Positions 31,273 to 39,820 of a DNA stretch of 39,938 nt are shown piece after piece. The notes under the pieces are model-generated. The model did no database searches. It had not been told where the DNA came from and saw only the letters and a program-made list of their open reading frames with translations. Location: NCBI GenBank assembly GCA_964437615.1, contig CAYTHL010000008.1, forward strand, positions 1-39,938. The letters run 5' to 3'. The DNA is from RGIG4790 sp964437615. GTDB lineage: Bacteria > Bacillota > Clostridia > Christensenellales > UBA1242. The position numbers were made by a program, and so were the translations under genes. How positions within the stretch are numbered: position 1 is the stretch's first letter; each line of letters starts with the position of its first letter.

Positions 31273-31307
31273 CCCAAGAAAATTATTTTCTTTGGGTCAT
31301 TTTTTTG
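31273..31307 (+). terminator. secDF terminator
   Basis: CCCAAGAAAA pairs with TTTTCTTTGGG (one bulged T), followed by TCATTTTTTT. Confidence 0.8.
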
Positions 31308-31394
31308 GATTTACTATTAGTTTAAAAATGTTATAAAGAATAGAAAAATGAGCCTAGGCTATGTGTGCCGATGGCAGAGAAGGATTATATTTTT

Positions 31395-33701
31395 ATGAGT
31401 AAACAGATTGACCAAAGATTTATTGAATATATAAAAGGGCTTGGCATACAAGAGGAAAACTTAAATAGTTATTTGCATCCAAAACTTTCGGATATGCTAG
31501 ACCCTATGAACTTGCATGGCATGGCGGCAGCCTGCGAAAAAATTAAAGCCGCAATAAAAGATAACAAAAATATACTTGTATTTGGCGACTACGACTGTGA
31601 CGGCATATCAGCTGCAAGCATTATGCTTTTACATCTAAAAAGTTTGGGCGCAAAAGTGGATGCATTTATTCCTAGTAGGTTTGACGACGGTTATGGGCTT
31701 AGCAAGGACACAATCGATGAGCTTTGCCGGCTGGGCAAGCCTGACCTGCTTATTACTGTAGACCTTGGAATTACGGCAGTTACCGAGGTTGAAATATTAA
31801 AGGAGCGGGGCATAGATGTAATTGTAACCGATCATCACGAGCCGATAAATATATTGCCAGATTGCATTGTAATTGACGCAAAAATTGCTGGGCAAAGCTA
31901 TGGTTTTGACGGGCTTTGCGGTGCTGGGGTAGCGCTAAAATTGGTAGAGGCGCTAAGCGGCAGGCAGGCGACGTACAATTATTTGGATATTTGCGCCATT
32001 GCAACCATAGGCGACATAGTTCCGCTAATTAGCGAAAATAGGGTAATTGCCAAACTTGGGCTGCAAAAAATTAACGAGGGCAAGTGCTTAGAGAGCATAA
32101 AGTATATGATGCAAATGCTGGGGCTTTCTAACTTAACTAGCGAAGATGTAAGTTACAGACTTGTTCCACGGCTAAATGCTAGCGGGCGCATGGACAACGG
32201 CAAAAAGGTGCTAGATTTTTTGATAGCAACTGATAATTTGCCAGAACTATACGGCGAACTAGAAAAGGACAACGTAAAACGGCTTCAAGAAATTAGTGAC
32301 GGCAACGCAAAAATAAACGAAGAATTAATGAGCATAAACCTTAACGACAGTCCGGCGCTGCTTGTTTGCGGAGATTTTCATCAAGGCGTGCTTGGCATAC
32401 TTGCTAGCCGCGTCTGTCACGATTACAACCGCCCTGCCATTATTTTTACCAAAACGCAAGAGGGAACACTAAAAGGCAGTGGTCGCAGTTTAGACAGCAT
32501 TAATATACATTCCATTATAAGCGAGCTTTCTTCACTTTGCTTGCGGTTTGGCGGGCATAAAATGGCAATTGGCGTAGAACTTTTGGAGGAAAATTTTGCC
32601 GAGTTTAAGCAAAAGTTTTTGGAAAAGTTAGCGGGGCTTACCACTGTTGAATATTATCAGGTTGAACAAAAATTTGATATAGAAATTAGCGAGCAAGACA
32701 TAAACCCTAATTTTGTAAGTCAGCTTAGTTTGCTAGAGCCGTTTGGCTGCTGCAACGAAAGACCTATTTTTGGGCTTGTAACTGGCGCCCTTGTGTGTGA
32801 GCAGATGAAGGGCAAAAACTACAAACATTACAAACTTCACACCACTAGCGGCAAGCAGATTTTGGCGTTTAATGGCTACAATTTGATAGAACTTTTGCGC
32901 AACAACTGTCAAAAACTGCTTTTTGTAGACCTAGAGCAAAGCGAATTTAAGGGCAAAATGTACACCAGTTGCAAACTTAGGGGCTGTAAATTTTTAGGCG
33001 AACAATTTACATTTAACTCTAAGGCGGCAGACGCGGCCAGTCTGCTTAACAAATATATATCTGTAATAAACACAAATGGCAATTTAAGCTGCGTGCATTT
33101 AAGCGAACAGTGGCTTATAGAAAAGGCCGAAAACTTGGCTAAAAATAGTTACGGCACTGTTATTGTGTGTCAATCTCAAAAGGTGCTAAGTAGGCTGCTT
33201 GCCAGTAGCATTATTAAAAATAATTATGTGGTTAGCAGCACCCTTCCTGCAAATAAACAAAACTGCATTTTGCTTTGCAGCAGAGGTTTGCAAGAGCAGC
33301 AAAGTGGCTACAACAACTACATTTATTTTAGAAGTCAGATTAAAAATGAGCATTATTTATTTGACCAAACCAAGCAAGTTTTTGACTGCAGTTTGTTTGG
33401 GCAGCGTCAGTTTGTGGATACCGACAGGCTTACCATGGCAGAGTGTTACAAAACCATAAAGGGCAGCGGCGCTGAGATTTTTGCTAACGATTTGTTTGAA
33501 CTTGCCGATAAGCTTGCCTTTTTAACCAAAAATGTAAGCAGTGTGCAGATGATGTTTGCTTTGCTTGTGTTTGCAGATTTGGGGCTAATATCATTTAGCG
33601 GGTATACCGACCCAGTTATTACAATAAACGAAAATTCTGAAAAAACAAAACTTACAAACAGCAAATATTACAACGCAATTTGCAATTTAGAAAATATGTA
33701 A
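31395..33701 (+). CDS. recJ: Single-stranded-DNA exonuclease RecJ
   Basis: 5'-3' exonuclease used in recombination and repair. About 768 residues. VFGDYDCDGISAASIM is motif I of the DHH family (metal Asp residues), VTVDLG and VTDHHEP (DHH) follow, with GDIVPLISENRVI and RLNASGRMDNGKKVL; SGRSLDSINIHSIISEL and FGGHKMAIG form the DHHA1 domain. An OB-fold follows near 450-560, and a C-terminal extension of about 200 residues is less conserved. AAGGA lies 10 nt before ATG 31395; GTG at 31365 is an alternative 30 bp upstream. recJ before rel is the common Bacillota order. Confidence 0.95.
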   Translation: MSKQIDQRFIEYIKGLGIQEENLNSYLHPKLSDMLDPMNLHGMAAACEKIKAAIKDNKNILVFGDYDCDGISAASIMLLHLKSLGAKVDAFIPSRFDDGYGLSKDTIDELCRLGKPDLLITVDLGITAVTEVEILKERGIDVIVTDHHEPINILPDCIVIDAKIAGQSYGFDGLCGAGVALKLVEALSGRQATYNYLDICAIATIGDIVPLISENRVIAKLGLQKINEGKCLESIKYMMQMLGLSNLTSEDVSYRLVPRLNASGRMDNGKKVLDFLIATDNLPELYGELEKDNVKRLQEISDGNAKINEELMSINLNDSPALLVCGDFHQGVLGILASRVCHDYNRPAIIFTKTQEGTLKGSGRSLDSINIHSIISELSSLCLRFGGHKMAIGVELLEENFAEFKQKFLEKLAGLTTVEYYQVEQKFDIEISEQDINPNFVSQLSLLEPFGCCNERPIFGLVTGALVCEQMKGKNYKHYKLHTTSGKQILAFNGYNLIELLRNNCQKLLFVDLEQSEFKGKMYTSCKLRGCKFLGEQFTFNSKAADAASLLNKYISVINTNGNLSCVHLSEQWLIEKAENLAKNSYGTVIVCQSQKVLSRLLASSIIKNNYVVSSTLPANKQNCILLCSRGLQEQQSGYNNYIYFRSQIKNEHYLFDQTKQVFDCSLFGQRQFVDTDRLTMAECYKTIKGSGAEIFANDLFELADKLAFLTKNVSSVQMMFALLVFADLGLISFSGYTDPVITINENSEKTKLTNSKYYNAICNLENM

Positions 33702-33722
33702 AAATTTTAAAAGGAAAATTTT

Positions 33723-35828
33723 ATGAAAGAAGAATTTTTAAGACAGATAAGAGAAGATTATGCGCTTTATGACGGGCGCAAAATTGAGCAAGCCTTTAAA
33801 ATAGCGCAAAATGTTCATGAGGGCAAGATGCGTTTAAGCGGCGAGCCTTGGATAGAACATTGCGTTTGCGTAGCAAAGATTATGGCTGACATGCACATGG
33901 ATGCAGACACCGTTTGTGCAGCCCTTTTGCACGACAGTTGCGATGACAGCGAGCAGCCGTTAAAACAAATTATAAGCACGCTTGGCGTAGAAGTTTATGA
34001 GCTAGTAAAAGGGTTAAACAAAATAAACGGGCTAGCATACGGAAAGGATAATTTTGACGAAACCGAAGGCTTGCGCAGGCTTATTGTTACCATGGGCAAA
34101 GATATTAGGGTTATACTAATTAAGCTTGCCGACAGACTGCACAATATGCGCACAATAGAGTATTTGCCTCGCGAAAAACAAATAAAATTTGCCAGCGAAA
34201 CTGCAGATGTGTTTTCGCCGCTTGCCGAACGCTTGGGGCTTAGCAAAATGCATTCTGAACTAGACGATTTGTGTTTTAAAGCATTGCAGCCCGAAGAATA
34301 TAACCGCCTAAAGGCCGAACTGGACAAAAAGTACGACAAATGGCAAGACAAGATGAACAAAATCTCGGGCGTTTTGGAGTATACTTTAAAAGAGTGCGGA
34401 ATAAAGGGCAAGGTTACTAGCCGTTTTAAAAATTTTTACAGTTTGTACAAAAAGTTTAGGGCAAAGGGCACCGAAAAAATTTACGACATTATTGCGTTTA
34501 GAATTTTGGTTGAAAATATTGAGGACTGTTACAAAGTTCTTGGTGCGGTGCATCAAAAATATCGTCCAGTTGCCGGCAGAATTAAGGACTACATTGCGGC
34601 GCCAAAACCTAACGGATACAAGAGTTTGCACACAACACTAATTACGGGCGACGGCACTCCGTTTGAGCTACAAATTAGAACTTTTGAAATGCACGAAACA
34701 AGCGAATACGGCATTGCAGCGCACTGGAATTATAAGGGGTCATCGGCAAATGCGGCGGTGCTGCAAGAAAAACTTGATTGGGTTAAAAACCTAATAGAGT
34801 CTGAAATGCAGATTAACGACAATCAAAACTTTGTAAAAGCTTTGCAAATGGACTTTTCGTCTGCCGAAATTTGGGTGTTTACGCCAAAATACAAACCTAT
34901 CAACTTGCCAGAAGGGTCTACACCAATAGATTTTGCCTACGCTATTCATACCGAGCTTGGGCATAAAGCCATAGGTGCCAAAATTAATGGCAAAAAGGCA
35001 AGTCTTGTCACAAAGTTAGAAACCGGCGACGTGGTGGAAATAATAACTTCTAGCCAAAGCAAGGGGCCTAGTAGAGATTGGCTGAGCGTTGCAGTTAGTC
35101 GTGATGCAAGATACAGCATAAAACAGTTCTTCCGTAAGGAAACTACGCCAGAAAATATTGTTGCCGGCAGAAAAATTGTAGAAACTGAGTGCAAAGAACT
35201 AGGGCTAGACCTAGGCGATGTTATAAAAGACAGCAATTTTGACGAGCTAAAGCAAAAATATTATTTTGAGAGCATAGATGACATGTTTGCAGCAATTGGC
35301 TACAAGGGCGTTACGGTTAATCAGATACTAAAGCCGGCGCTTAGCCAAAAGGAGCTTTCGGGAGAAACTGCCGAAAAGTCTAGCGTTATGCCAGTTATGG
35401 TAGAGGGAAATTTGGTTAAAGGGTGCAAACTATCTCACTGCTGTTTGCCTGTTCCGGGCGACCAAATTGTGGCAATTGCTAGCCGTGACGGGTACAGTAT
35501 TCATACTGCCGACTGCAAAAATTTAAAGTTTGTAGACTCTAGCAGATATTTAAAGGCAGATTGGGCGGCAGAAAACGACAGACTTTACGATGTGCATTTA
35601 TCCATAGTTGGTCGGGACGAAATAGGCGTACTCAGCCGAATTTTGGAGGCAGTGTACGACACAAAATTTCCATTTATGTCTATAAGTGCAACAACCTTGC
35701 CAAAGAATAAGTTTGAAATTATAATAAGCATAAAAGTTAAAAACAAAGGGCAACTAGACGATTTTTGCAAGCAAATAAAATCTAAGGTAGACAATGTTGA
35801 ATTTATATCACGCAAAAATATAGGGTAG
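33723..35828 (+). CDS. rel: Bifunctional (p)ppGpp synthetase/hydrolase Rel
   Basis: Makes and breaks the alarmone (p)ppGpp. 701 residues. The N-terminal HD hydrolase has GEPWIEHCVCVAK, ALLHDSCDDSEQ (HD kept; the usual ED pair reads DD) and LADRLHNMRT, so hydrolysis is probably retained. The synthetase has KVTSRFKNFYSLYKKF, IIAFRILVENIEDCYKVLG and RIKDYIAAPKPNGYKSLHTT. Then TGS (EIWVFTPKYKPINLPEGST...), the zinc-finger region KGCKLSHCCLPVPGDQIVAI and a C-terminal ACT domain. AAAGGAAAA precedes the ATG, 22 bp after recJ, so they are co-transcribed. Confidence 0.96.
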   Translation: MKEEFLRQIREDYALYDGRKIEQAFKIAQNVHEGKMRLSGEPWIEHCVCVAKIMADMHMDADTVCAALLHDSCDDSEQPLKQIISTLGVEVYELVKGLNKINGLAYGKDNFDETEGLRRLIVTMGKDIRVILIKLADRLHNMRTIEYLPREKQIKFASETADVFSPLAERLGLSKMHSELDDLCFKALQPEEYNRLKAELDKKYDKWQDKMNKISGVLEYTLKECGIKGKVTSRFKNFYSLYKKFRAKGTEKIYDIIAFRILVENIEDCYKVLGAVHQKYRPVAGRIKDYIAAPKPNGYKSLHTTLITGDGTPFELQIRTFEMHETSEYGIAAHWNYKGSSANAAVLQEKLDWVKNLIESEMQINDNQNFVKALQMDFSSAEIWVFTPKYKPINLPEGSTPIDFAYAIHTELGHKAIGAKINGKKASLVTKLETGDVVEIITSSQSKGPSRDWLSVAVSRDARYSIKQFFRKETTPENIVAGRKIVETECKELGLDLGDVIKDSNFDELKQKYYFESIDDMFAAIGYKGVTVNQILKPALSQKELSGETAEKSSVMPVMVEGNLVKGCKLSHCCLPVPGDQIVAIASRDGYSIHTADCKNLKFVDSSRYLKADWAAENDRLYDVHLSIVGRDEIGVLSRILEAVYDTKFPFMSISATTLPKNKFEIIISIKVKNKGQLDDFCKQIKSKVDNVEFISRKNIG

Positions 35829-35892
35829 TTTGGCGGTTACCAGCCAAAAGTTTGCAAAAATCATAAAAAGTTTGGCAAAATTTAAAAAAGAC

Positions 35893-35921
35893 TTTACAAA
35901 TTAAAATATAAATGCTATAAT
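35893..35921 (+). promoter_or_regulatory. rpsO promoter and leader
   Basis: TTTACA (35893-35898), 17-bp spacer, TATAAT (35916-35921). The leader then holds AAACC...GGTTT (35934-35966) around GGGGACGCGCCACTTTCCAGC, which could be an S15-binding control region as in other bacteria (inference). Confidence 0.7.
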
Positions 35922-36002
35922 ACCACCGACCTAAACCAAGGGGACGCGCCACTTTCCAGCGGTTTGCTTTGATTTATGGCTAATATTATAGGAGGAAAGA
36001 CA

Positions 36003-36266
36003 ATGACAAAGGAACGCAAGGCAGAGATTATTGCAACATATGCGCGTGATGAAAAAGATACCGGTTCACCAGAAGTGCAGATAGCACTTTTAACCGAAAG
36101 AATTAATCATTTAACCGAGCATTTAAAAGAAAATCAGCAAGATAATCACTCTAGAAGAGGCTTAATGAAGCTAGTTGGTAAAAGAAAAGGTTTGCTAAGT
36201 TACCTAAAAGAAACAAATCTAGAAGGCTACAGAGTATTGATAGAAAAACTTGGTATAAGAAAATAG
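36003..36266 (+). CDS. rpsO: 30S ribosomal protein S15
   Basis: 87 residues (usual 88-89), binding 16S rRNA early in assembly. MTKERKAEIIATYARDEKDTGSPEVQIALLTERINHLTEHLKEN and HSRRGLMKLVGKRKGLLSYLK are classic. ATG 36003 follows ATAGGAGGAAAGAC; the in-frame ATG at 35976 adds nine residues not found in the family and lies before this ribosome site. pnp follows, as in most bacteria. Confidence 0.97.
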   Translation: MTKERKAEIIATYARDEKDTGSPEVQIALLTERINHLTEHLKENQQDNHSRRGLMKLVGKRKGLLSYLKETNLEGYRVLIEKLGIRK

Positions 36267-36273
36267 TAAATAT

Positions 36274-36312
36274 GGGGGGCGGTGGTTTTTCCGTGCCCCT
36301 ATTTATTTTACA
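36274..36312 (+). terminator. Terminator-like hairpin between rpsO and pnp
   Basis: GGGGC-GG...CC-GT-GCCCC with an internal CGG/CCG, then TATTTATTTTA. It may limit read-through into pnp. A second small hairpin, TTATCC/GGGATAA, lies just before pnp. Confidence 0.6.
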
Positions 36313-36380
36313 GCTACAAAGCAAAATTGTAGCAGAGCGGGTTATCCACGGGGGATAATTTACGCCAAAGGAGAGGAAAA

Positions 36381-38471
36381 ATGGAAAATAATCAAAGAAT
36401 TTACAAAATGGATTTAGCTGGCAAAGAGCTAGAAGTGCGCGTTGGCAGCTATGCTGAGTTTACAAACGGAAACTGCATTGTTAAAAGTGGCGACACCATG
36501 ATTATGGTTAACACTTGCATGAGCAAAGAGCCAAAGGAAGGTCAGGATTTCTTTCCGCTTACCGTAGATTTTGAAGAAAAAATGTATTCGGTTGGCAAAA
36601 TTCCGGGCAGCTTTAAGCGCAGAGAAGGCCGCGCAAGCGACAAGGGTATACTAATTAGCCGCCTTATAGACAGACCTATTCGTCCGCTTTTTCCTAAGGG
36701 ATTTTTTAACGATGTAACAGTTGTTGCAACAGCACTTAGCATAGACCCAGACCATGCACCAGAGCCTCTTGCCATGATTGGTAGTTCGGTTGCGTTAAGT
36801 ATTTCGGATATTCCTTGGGCAGGGCCTACCGGTAGCGTTGTTGTTGGCAAGGTTGACGGCAAGCTTATAATTAATCCAACTGCCGAAGAAACCGAAAAAA
36901 GTGAGCTACATCTAACTGTATCTGGCACTAAAGACGCCATTATGATGGTAGAAGCTGGTGCCAACGAAATTACCGAAGACGAGATGCTAGAGGCAATTAT
37001 GTTTGCTCACGAATATATTAAGCAGATTGTAGATTTTATAGAAAAAATCAAGGCAGATGTTGGCAAACCTAAGCAAGAAATAGAGCTATATACCATTGGC
37101 GAAGATGTAGAAGCTGCCGTCCGCAAATATGCAGATAAAAAACTTGATGAGGCACTTACTGTAACTAAAAACAGAATAGTAAGAACAGAAAATGTTGACG
37201 CTGTAGAACAAGATACTTTGGCTCATTTTGCCGAAGAGTTTGAGGGCAGAGAGCGCGAGATTAGCGACACCTTGTACAAAATGAAAAAAGAAAAGGTGCG
37301 CGCGCAGATTATAGAAAAGGGCATCCGTCCAGACGGCCGAAAATTAGACGAAATTAGGCCTATTTGGTGTGAAGTTGGCATTTTGCCACGCGTGCATGGT
37401 TCGGCTGTATTTACCCGTGGTCAAACCCAAGTTTTAAACGCACTAACTCTTGGCACAACTAGCGAAGTTCAAAAGCTAGACGGCTTAGACGGCGAAGAAT
37501 ACAAAAGGTATATTCATCACTACAACATGCCAGCATATGCCACTGGCGAGGCGCGTGGGCTAAGGTCGCCGGGCAGACGTGAAATTGGTCACGGTGCACT
37601 TGCAGAAAGGGCGCTAGAACCAGTTATTCCTACCGAAGAAGAGTTTCCATATGCACTAAGGCTGGTTAGCGAAGTATTGTCTAGCAACGGCTCGTCTAGC
37701 ATGGCAAGCACTTGCGCAAGTACTCTTAGCCTTATGGATGCAGGCGTGCCAATAAAGGCTCCAGTTGCCGGCGTGGCAATGGGTCTTATTAAGGACGAAC
37801 AAAGCGGCAAAGTTGCTGTTCTTACCGACATACAGGGCATAGAAGATTTCCTTGGCGATATGGACTTTAAAGTTACCGGTACAACCAAAGGTATTACTGC
37901 CATTCAGATGGATATAAAAATTAAAGGCATAGACAAAAAGATACTTTCTACCGCTTTGGAGCAAGCAAGAAAAGGCAGGCTGTTTATTATGGACAAGATG
38001 CTAGAATGCATTCCAGCAAGTCGCGACCATTTAAGTGCTTATGCTCCTAAGATTATCAGCTTTAAGATAGACCCAGACAAAATTGGCGAGGTTATTGGCA
38101 GCGGCGGCAAGACAATCAACAAAATCATTGAGCAAACTGGTGTTAAAATAGACATAGAAGACGACGGCACAGTTATGATAGCATCTAGCGATGTAGAAAA
38201 ATGCTACGCCGCTAAGCAAATTATACTAGACCTTGTATTTGAGCCAGAACTAGGCTCTAGATACATCGGAACCGTTGTACGAATTATGACTTTTGGTGCC
38301 TTTGTAGAACTTACTGCTAACTGCGACGGAATGATTCATATTTCTAAGCTATCTTCTAGGCGTGTGGAACGTGTAGAAGATGTGGTTAACATTGGCGACC
38401 GCGTAGAAGTAGAAGTTATTAAAATTGACGAAAAGGGTCGTGTAGACCTAAAACTAGTTAAAAAACTATAA
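36381..38471 (+). CDS. pnp: Polyribonucleotide nucleotidyltransferase (PNPase)
   Basis: 3'-5' phosphorolytic exoribonuclease of mRNA decay. 696 residues. Two RNase PH domains (about 10-220 and 310-540); the second holds ARGLRSPGRREIGHGALAERAL, SSSMASTCASTLSLMDAGVP and the metal-binding DFLGDMDFKVTGT. KH domain: PDKIGEVIGSGGKTINKIIE; S1 domain: GTVVRIMTFGAFVELTANCDGMIHIS, ending at KKL. AAAGGAGAGG precedes the ATG. Confidence 0.98.
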   Translation: MENNQRIYKMDLAGKELEVRVGSYAEFTNGNCIVKSGDTMIMVNTCMSKEPKEGQDFFPLTVDFEEKMYSVGKIPGSFKRREGRASDKGILISRLIDRPIRPLFPKGFFNDVTVVATALSIDPDHAPEPLAMIGSSVALSISDIPWAGPTGSVVVGKVDGKLIINPTAEETEKSELHLTVSGTKDAIMMVEAGANEITEDEMLEAIMFAHEYIKQIVDFIEKIKADVGKPKQEIELYTIGEDVEAAVRKYADKKLDEALTVTKNRIVRTENVDAVEQDTLAHFAEEFEGREREISDTLYKMKKEKVRAQIIEKGIRPDGRKLDEIRPIWCEVGILPRVHGSAVFTRGQTQVLNALTLGTTSEVQKLDGLDGEEYKRYIHHYNMPAYATGEARGLRSPGRREIGHGALAERALEPVIPTEEEFPYALRLVSEVLSSNGSSSMASTCASTLSLMDAGVPIKAPVAGVAMGLIKDEQSGKVAVLTDIQGIEDFLGDMDFKVTGTTKGITAIQMDIKIKGIDKKILSTALEQARKGRLFIMDKMLECIPASRDHLSAYAPKIISFKIDPDKIGEVIGSGGKTINKIIEQTGVKIDIEDDGTVMIASSDVEKCYAAKQIILDLVFEPELGSRYIGTVVRIMTFGAFVELTANCDGMIHISKLSSRRVERVEDVVNIGDRVEVEVIKIDEKGRVDLKLVKKL

Positions 38472-38478
38472 TTTTTTG

Positions 38479-38512
38479 GCGAGTAAACAAAAGTTTGCTC
38501 GCTTTTCTTTTT
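38479..38512 (+). terminator. pnp terminator
   Basis: GCGAGTAAAC (38479-38488), loop AAAA, GTTTGCTCGC (38493-38502), then TTTTCTTTTTT. Confidence 0.9.
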
Positions 38513-38544
38513 TAGTTAGTTGCAACTTTTTTTAAAATTTAATA

Positions 38545-38619
38545 TTGACAATATCAATAGTTAATGTTAAAGTTAAATTACAAAAAACTTTTGGTAGACA
38601 ATTTAATATTTATTATAAT
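38545..38619 (+). promoter_or_regulatory. One or two promoters before the 38632 gene
   Basis: TTGACA (38545-38550) with TAAAGT (38568-38573), spacing 17; and TTGGTA (38591-38596) with TATAAT (38614-38619), spacing 17. A transcript from the second would start inside or just after the ribosome site. Confidence 0.55.
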
Positions 38620-38631
38620 GGAGAAATTACT

Positions 38632-39012
38632 ATGCACAGTTCTAATACCATATTATTTTCGGTTGACAGAGTAGAAGATTACACTAATGTTGCAGGCAAA
38701 AGGGTACATGGCAAAATTAATTATTTGTGCTCGTTTAGTGTAACTCCAGAAAGTCCAAACGAAGAGGGTTGTAATATGCTGCCATATTTTGTACTTTCTT
38801 CAGTATCTAATAGGGCGCAAATGGCGGTGCTTCATAATGGCAAAAATACTACGCGTGATATTATACAAACCGAAATTCAAGATGCGTTTGGAACTATTAA
38901 ACTTATTGTTGAAGATTTTACTTTAAAAAGAACTGATGCGCAAAGCCATTCGGCAGGGCAATTAAGCGAAAGCGAACTTGCTATAAAATCTGAACCACCA
39001 CAAATGCAATAA
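38632..39012 (+). CDS. Hypothetical protein, 126 residues
   Basis: Starts MHSSNTILFSVDRVEDYTNV with GGAGAAA 6 nt upstream. It appears beta-rich and soluble in the first 100 residues (HGKINYLCSFSV, CNMLPYFVLSSVSNRAQMAVL, TIKLIVEDFTLKR), then a polar tail. No signal peptide. I do not recognise the family. It has its own promoter and terminator between pnp and ylxY, where Bacillus has none, so it is an insertion into a conserved gene order. Confidence 0.75.
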   Translation: MHSSNTILFSVDRVEDYTNVAGKRVHGKINYLCSFSVTPESPNEEGCNMLPYFVLSSVSNRAQMAVLHNGKNTTRDIIQTEIQDAFGTIKLIVEDFTLKRTDAQSHSAGQLSESELAIKSEPPQMQ

Positions 39013-39032
39013 AGCAAGACAAAATTTTTATT

Positions 39033-39059
39033 ACGCTGGCTACTTAGCCAGCGTTTTTA
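39033..39059 (+). terminator. Terminator of the 38632 gene
   Basis: CGCTGGCT (39034-39041), loop ACTT, AGCCAGCG (39046-39053), then TTTTT. Confidence 0.9.
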
Positions 39060-39104
39060 TGTAGAATTTTGCATTTAATTGGGATATTTGGCATATAGTG
39101 TGGT

Positions 39105-39815
39105 ATGAAAAAGCAAAATTTTATAATTGGGCTTGTTAGCAACTGCATTTTGGCGGCGGCTATAGCCGTTGTGTGCGCATACACTCTTTTTGCTCCCGCC
39201 ATTACTATGCAAGTAAACAATGTTATAAACGGCTGCGTCTATGCGGGCAACACCTCTAGCAATAAGGTAAGCCTAATGATAAATGTGTATTGGGGCACCG
39301 AATATATAGAGCCAATTTTAGAAATTTTAAAAGAAAAGAATGTTAAATGCACCTTTTTTGTGGGCGGTGTTTGGGTTGAGCAAAACGCCGAGCTTTTGCA
39401 GAAAATTTATCAGTCTGGGCATGAAATTGCAAGCCACGGATATAGTCATAAAGAACATGAAAAACTTAGTTTAGAGCAGAATTTAATCGAGATGCAGAAG
39501 ACTCATCAGCTAGTTTACGACGCAATTAGCTACAATATGACACTATTTGCGCCTCCGGGCGGCAGCTACAGCAAACTTACTGTGCAAGCAGCCGAAAGTA
39601 TGGGTTACACAACCATTATGTGGACGCGTGATACCATAGACTGGCGCGACCAAGATGCAGATCTAATTTATTCTAGGGCCACCATGGGCATGTCCGGCGG
39701 CGACCTAATTTTGATGCACCCAAAAGAGAAAACGGTAGAGGCTTTGCCTAGAATTATTGATTACGCAATATCTCATAATTTTAGGGTTAGTACCGTCAGC
39801 GACACCATATCCTAG
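39105..39815 (+). CDS. ylxY: YlxY/PdaB-type polysaccharide deacetylase-family protein
   Basis: 236 residues. An uncleaved-looking N-terminal helix (about 7-30) places the NodB domain (54-236) outside the membrane. Visible motifs: CTFFVGGVWVEQN, HEIASHGYSHKEHEKLS (H111/H115 of the zinc site), LFAPPGGSYSKLTVQAAES and TTIMWTRDTIDWRDQ, LILMHPKEKTVEALP. The normal TFDD motif reads MINVYWGTEY (N60-W63), so both usual Asp residues are gone, as I recall for YlxY/PdaB-like sporulation homologues; catalysis is doubtful. rpsO-pnp-ylxY matches the Bacillus order. No Shine-Dalgarno: TATAGT (39094-39099) ends 5 nt before the ATG, hinting at a leaderless message. Confidence 0.88.
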   Translation: MKKQNFIIGLVSNCILAAAIAVVCAYTLFAPAITMQVNNVINGCVYAGNTSSNKVSLMINVYWGTEYIEPILEILKEKNVKCTFFVGGVWVEQNAELLQKIYQSGHEIASHGYSHKEHEKLSLEQNLIEMQKTHQLVYDAISYNMTLFAPPGGSYSKLTVQAAESMGYTTIMWTRDTIDWRDQDADLIYSRATMGMSGGDLILMHPKEKTVEALPRIIDYAISHNFRVSTVSDTIS

Positions 39816-39820
39816 TTTTT

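Noticed and set aside
33723..35828. Rel as hydrolase-dead because the HD-domain ED pair reads DD
   Set aside because: The HD pair and the downstream Asn region (RLHNMRT) are kept, and Glu to Asp is conservative; not enough to claim loss.
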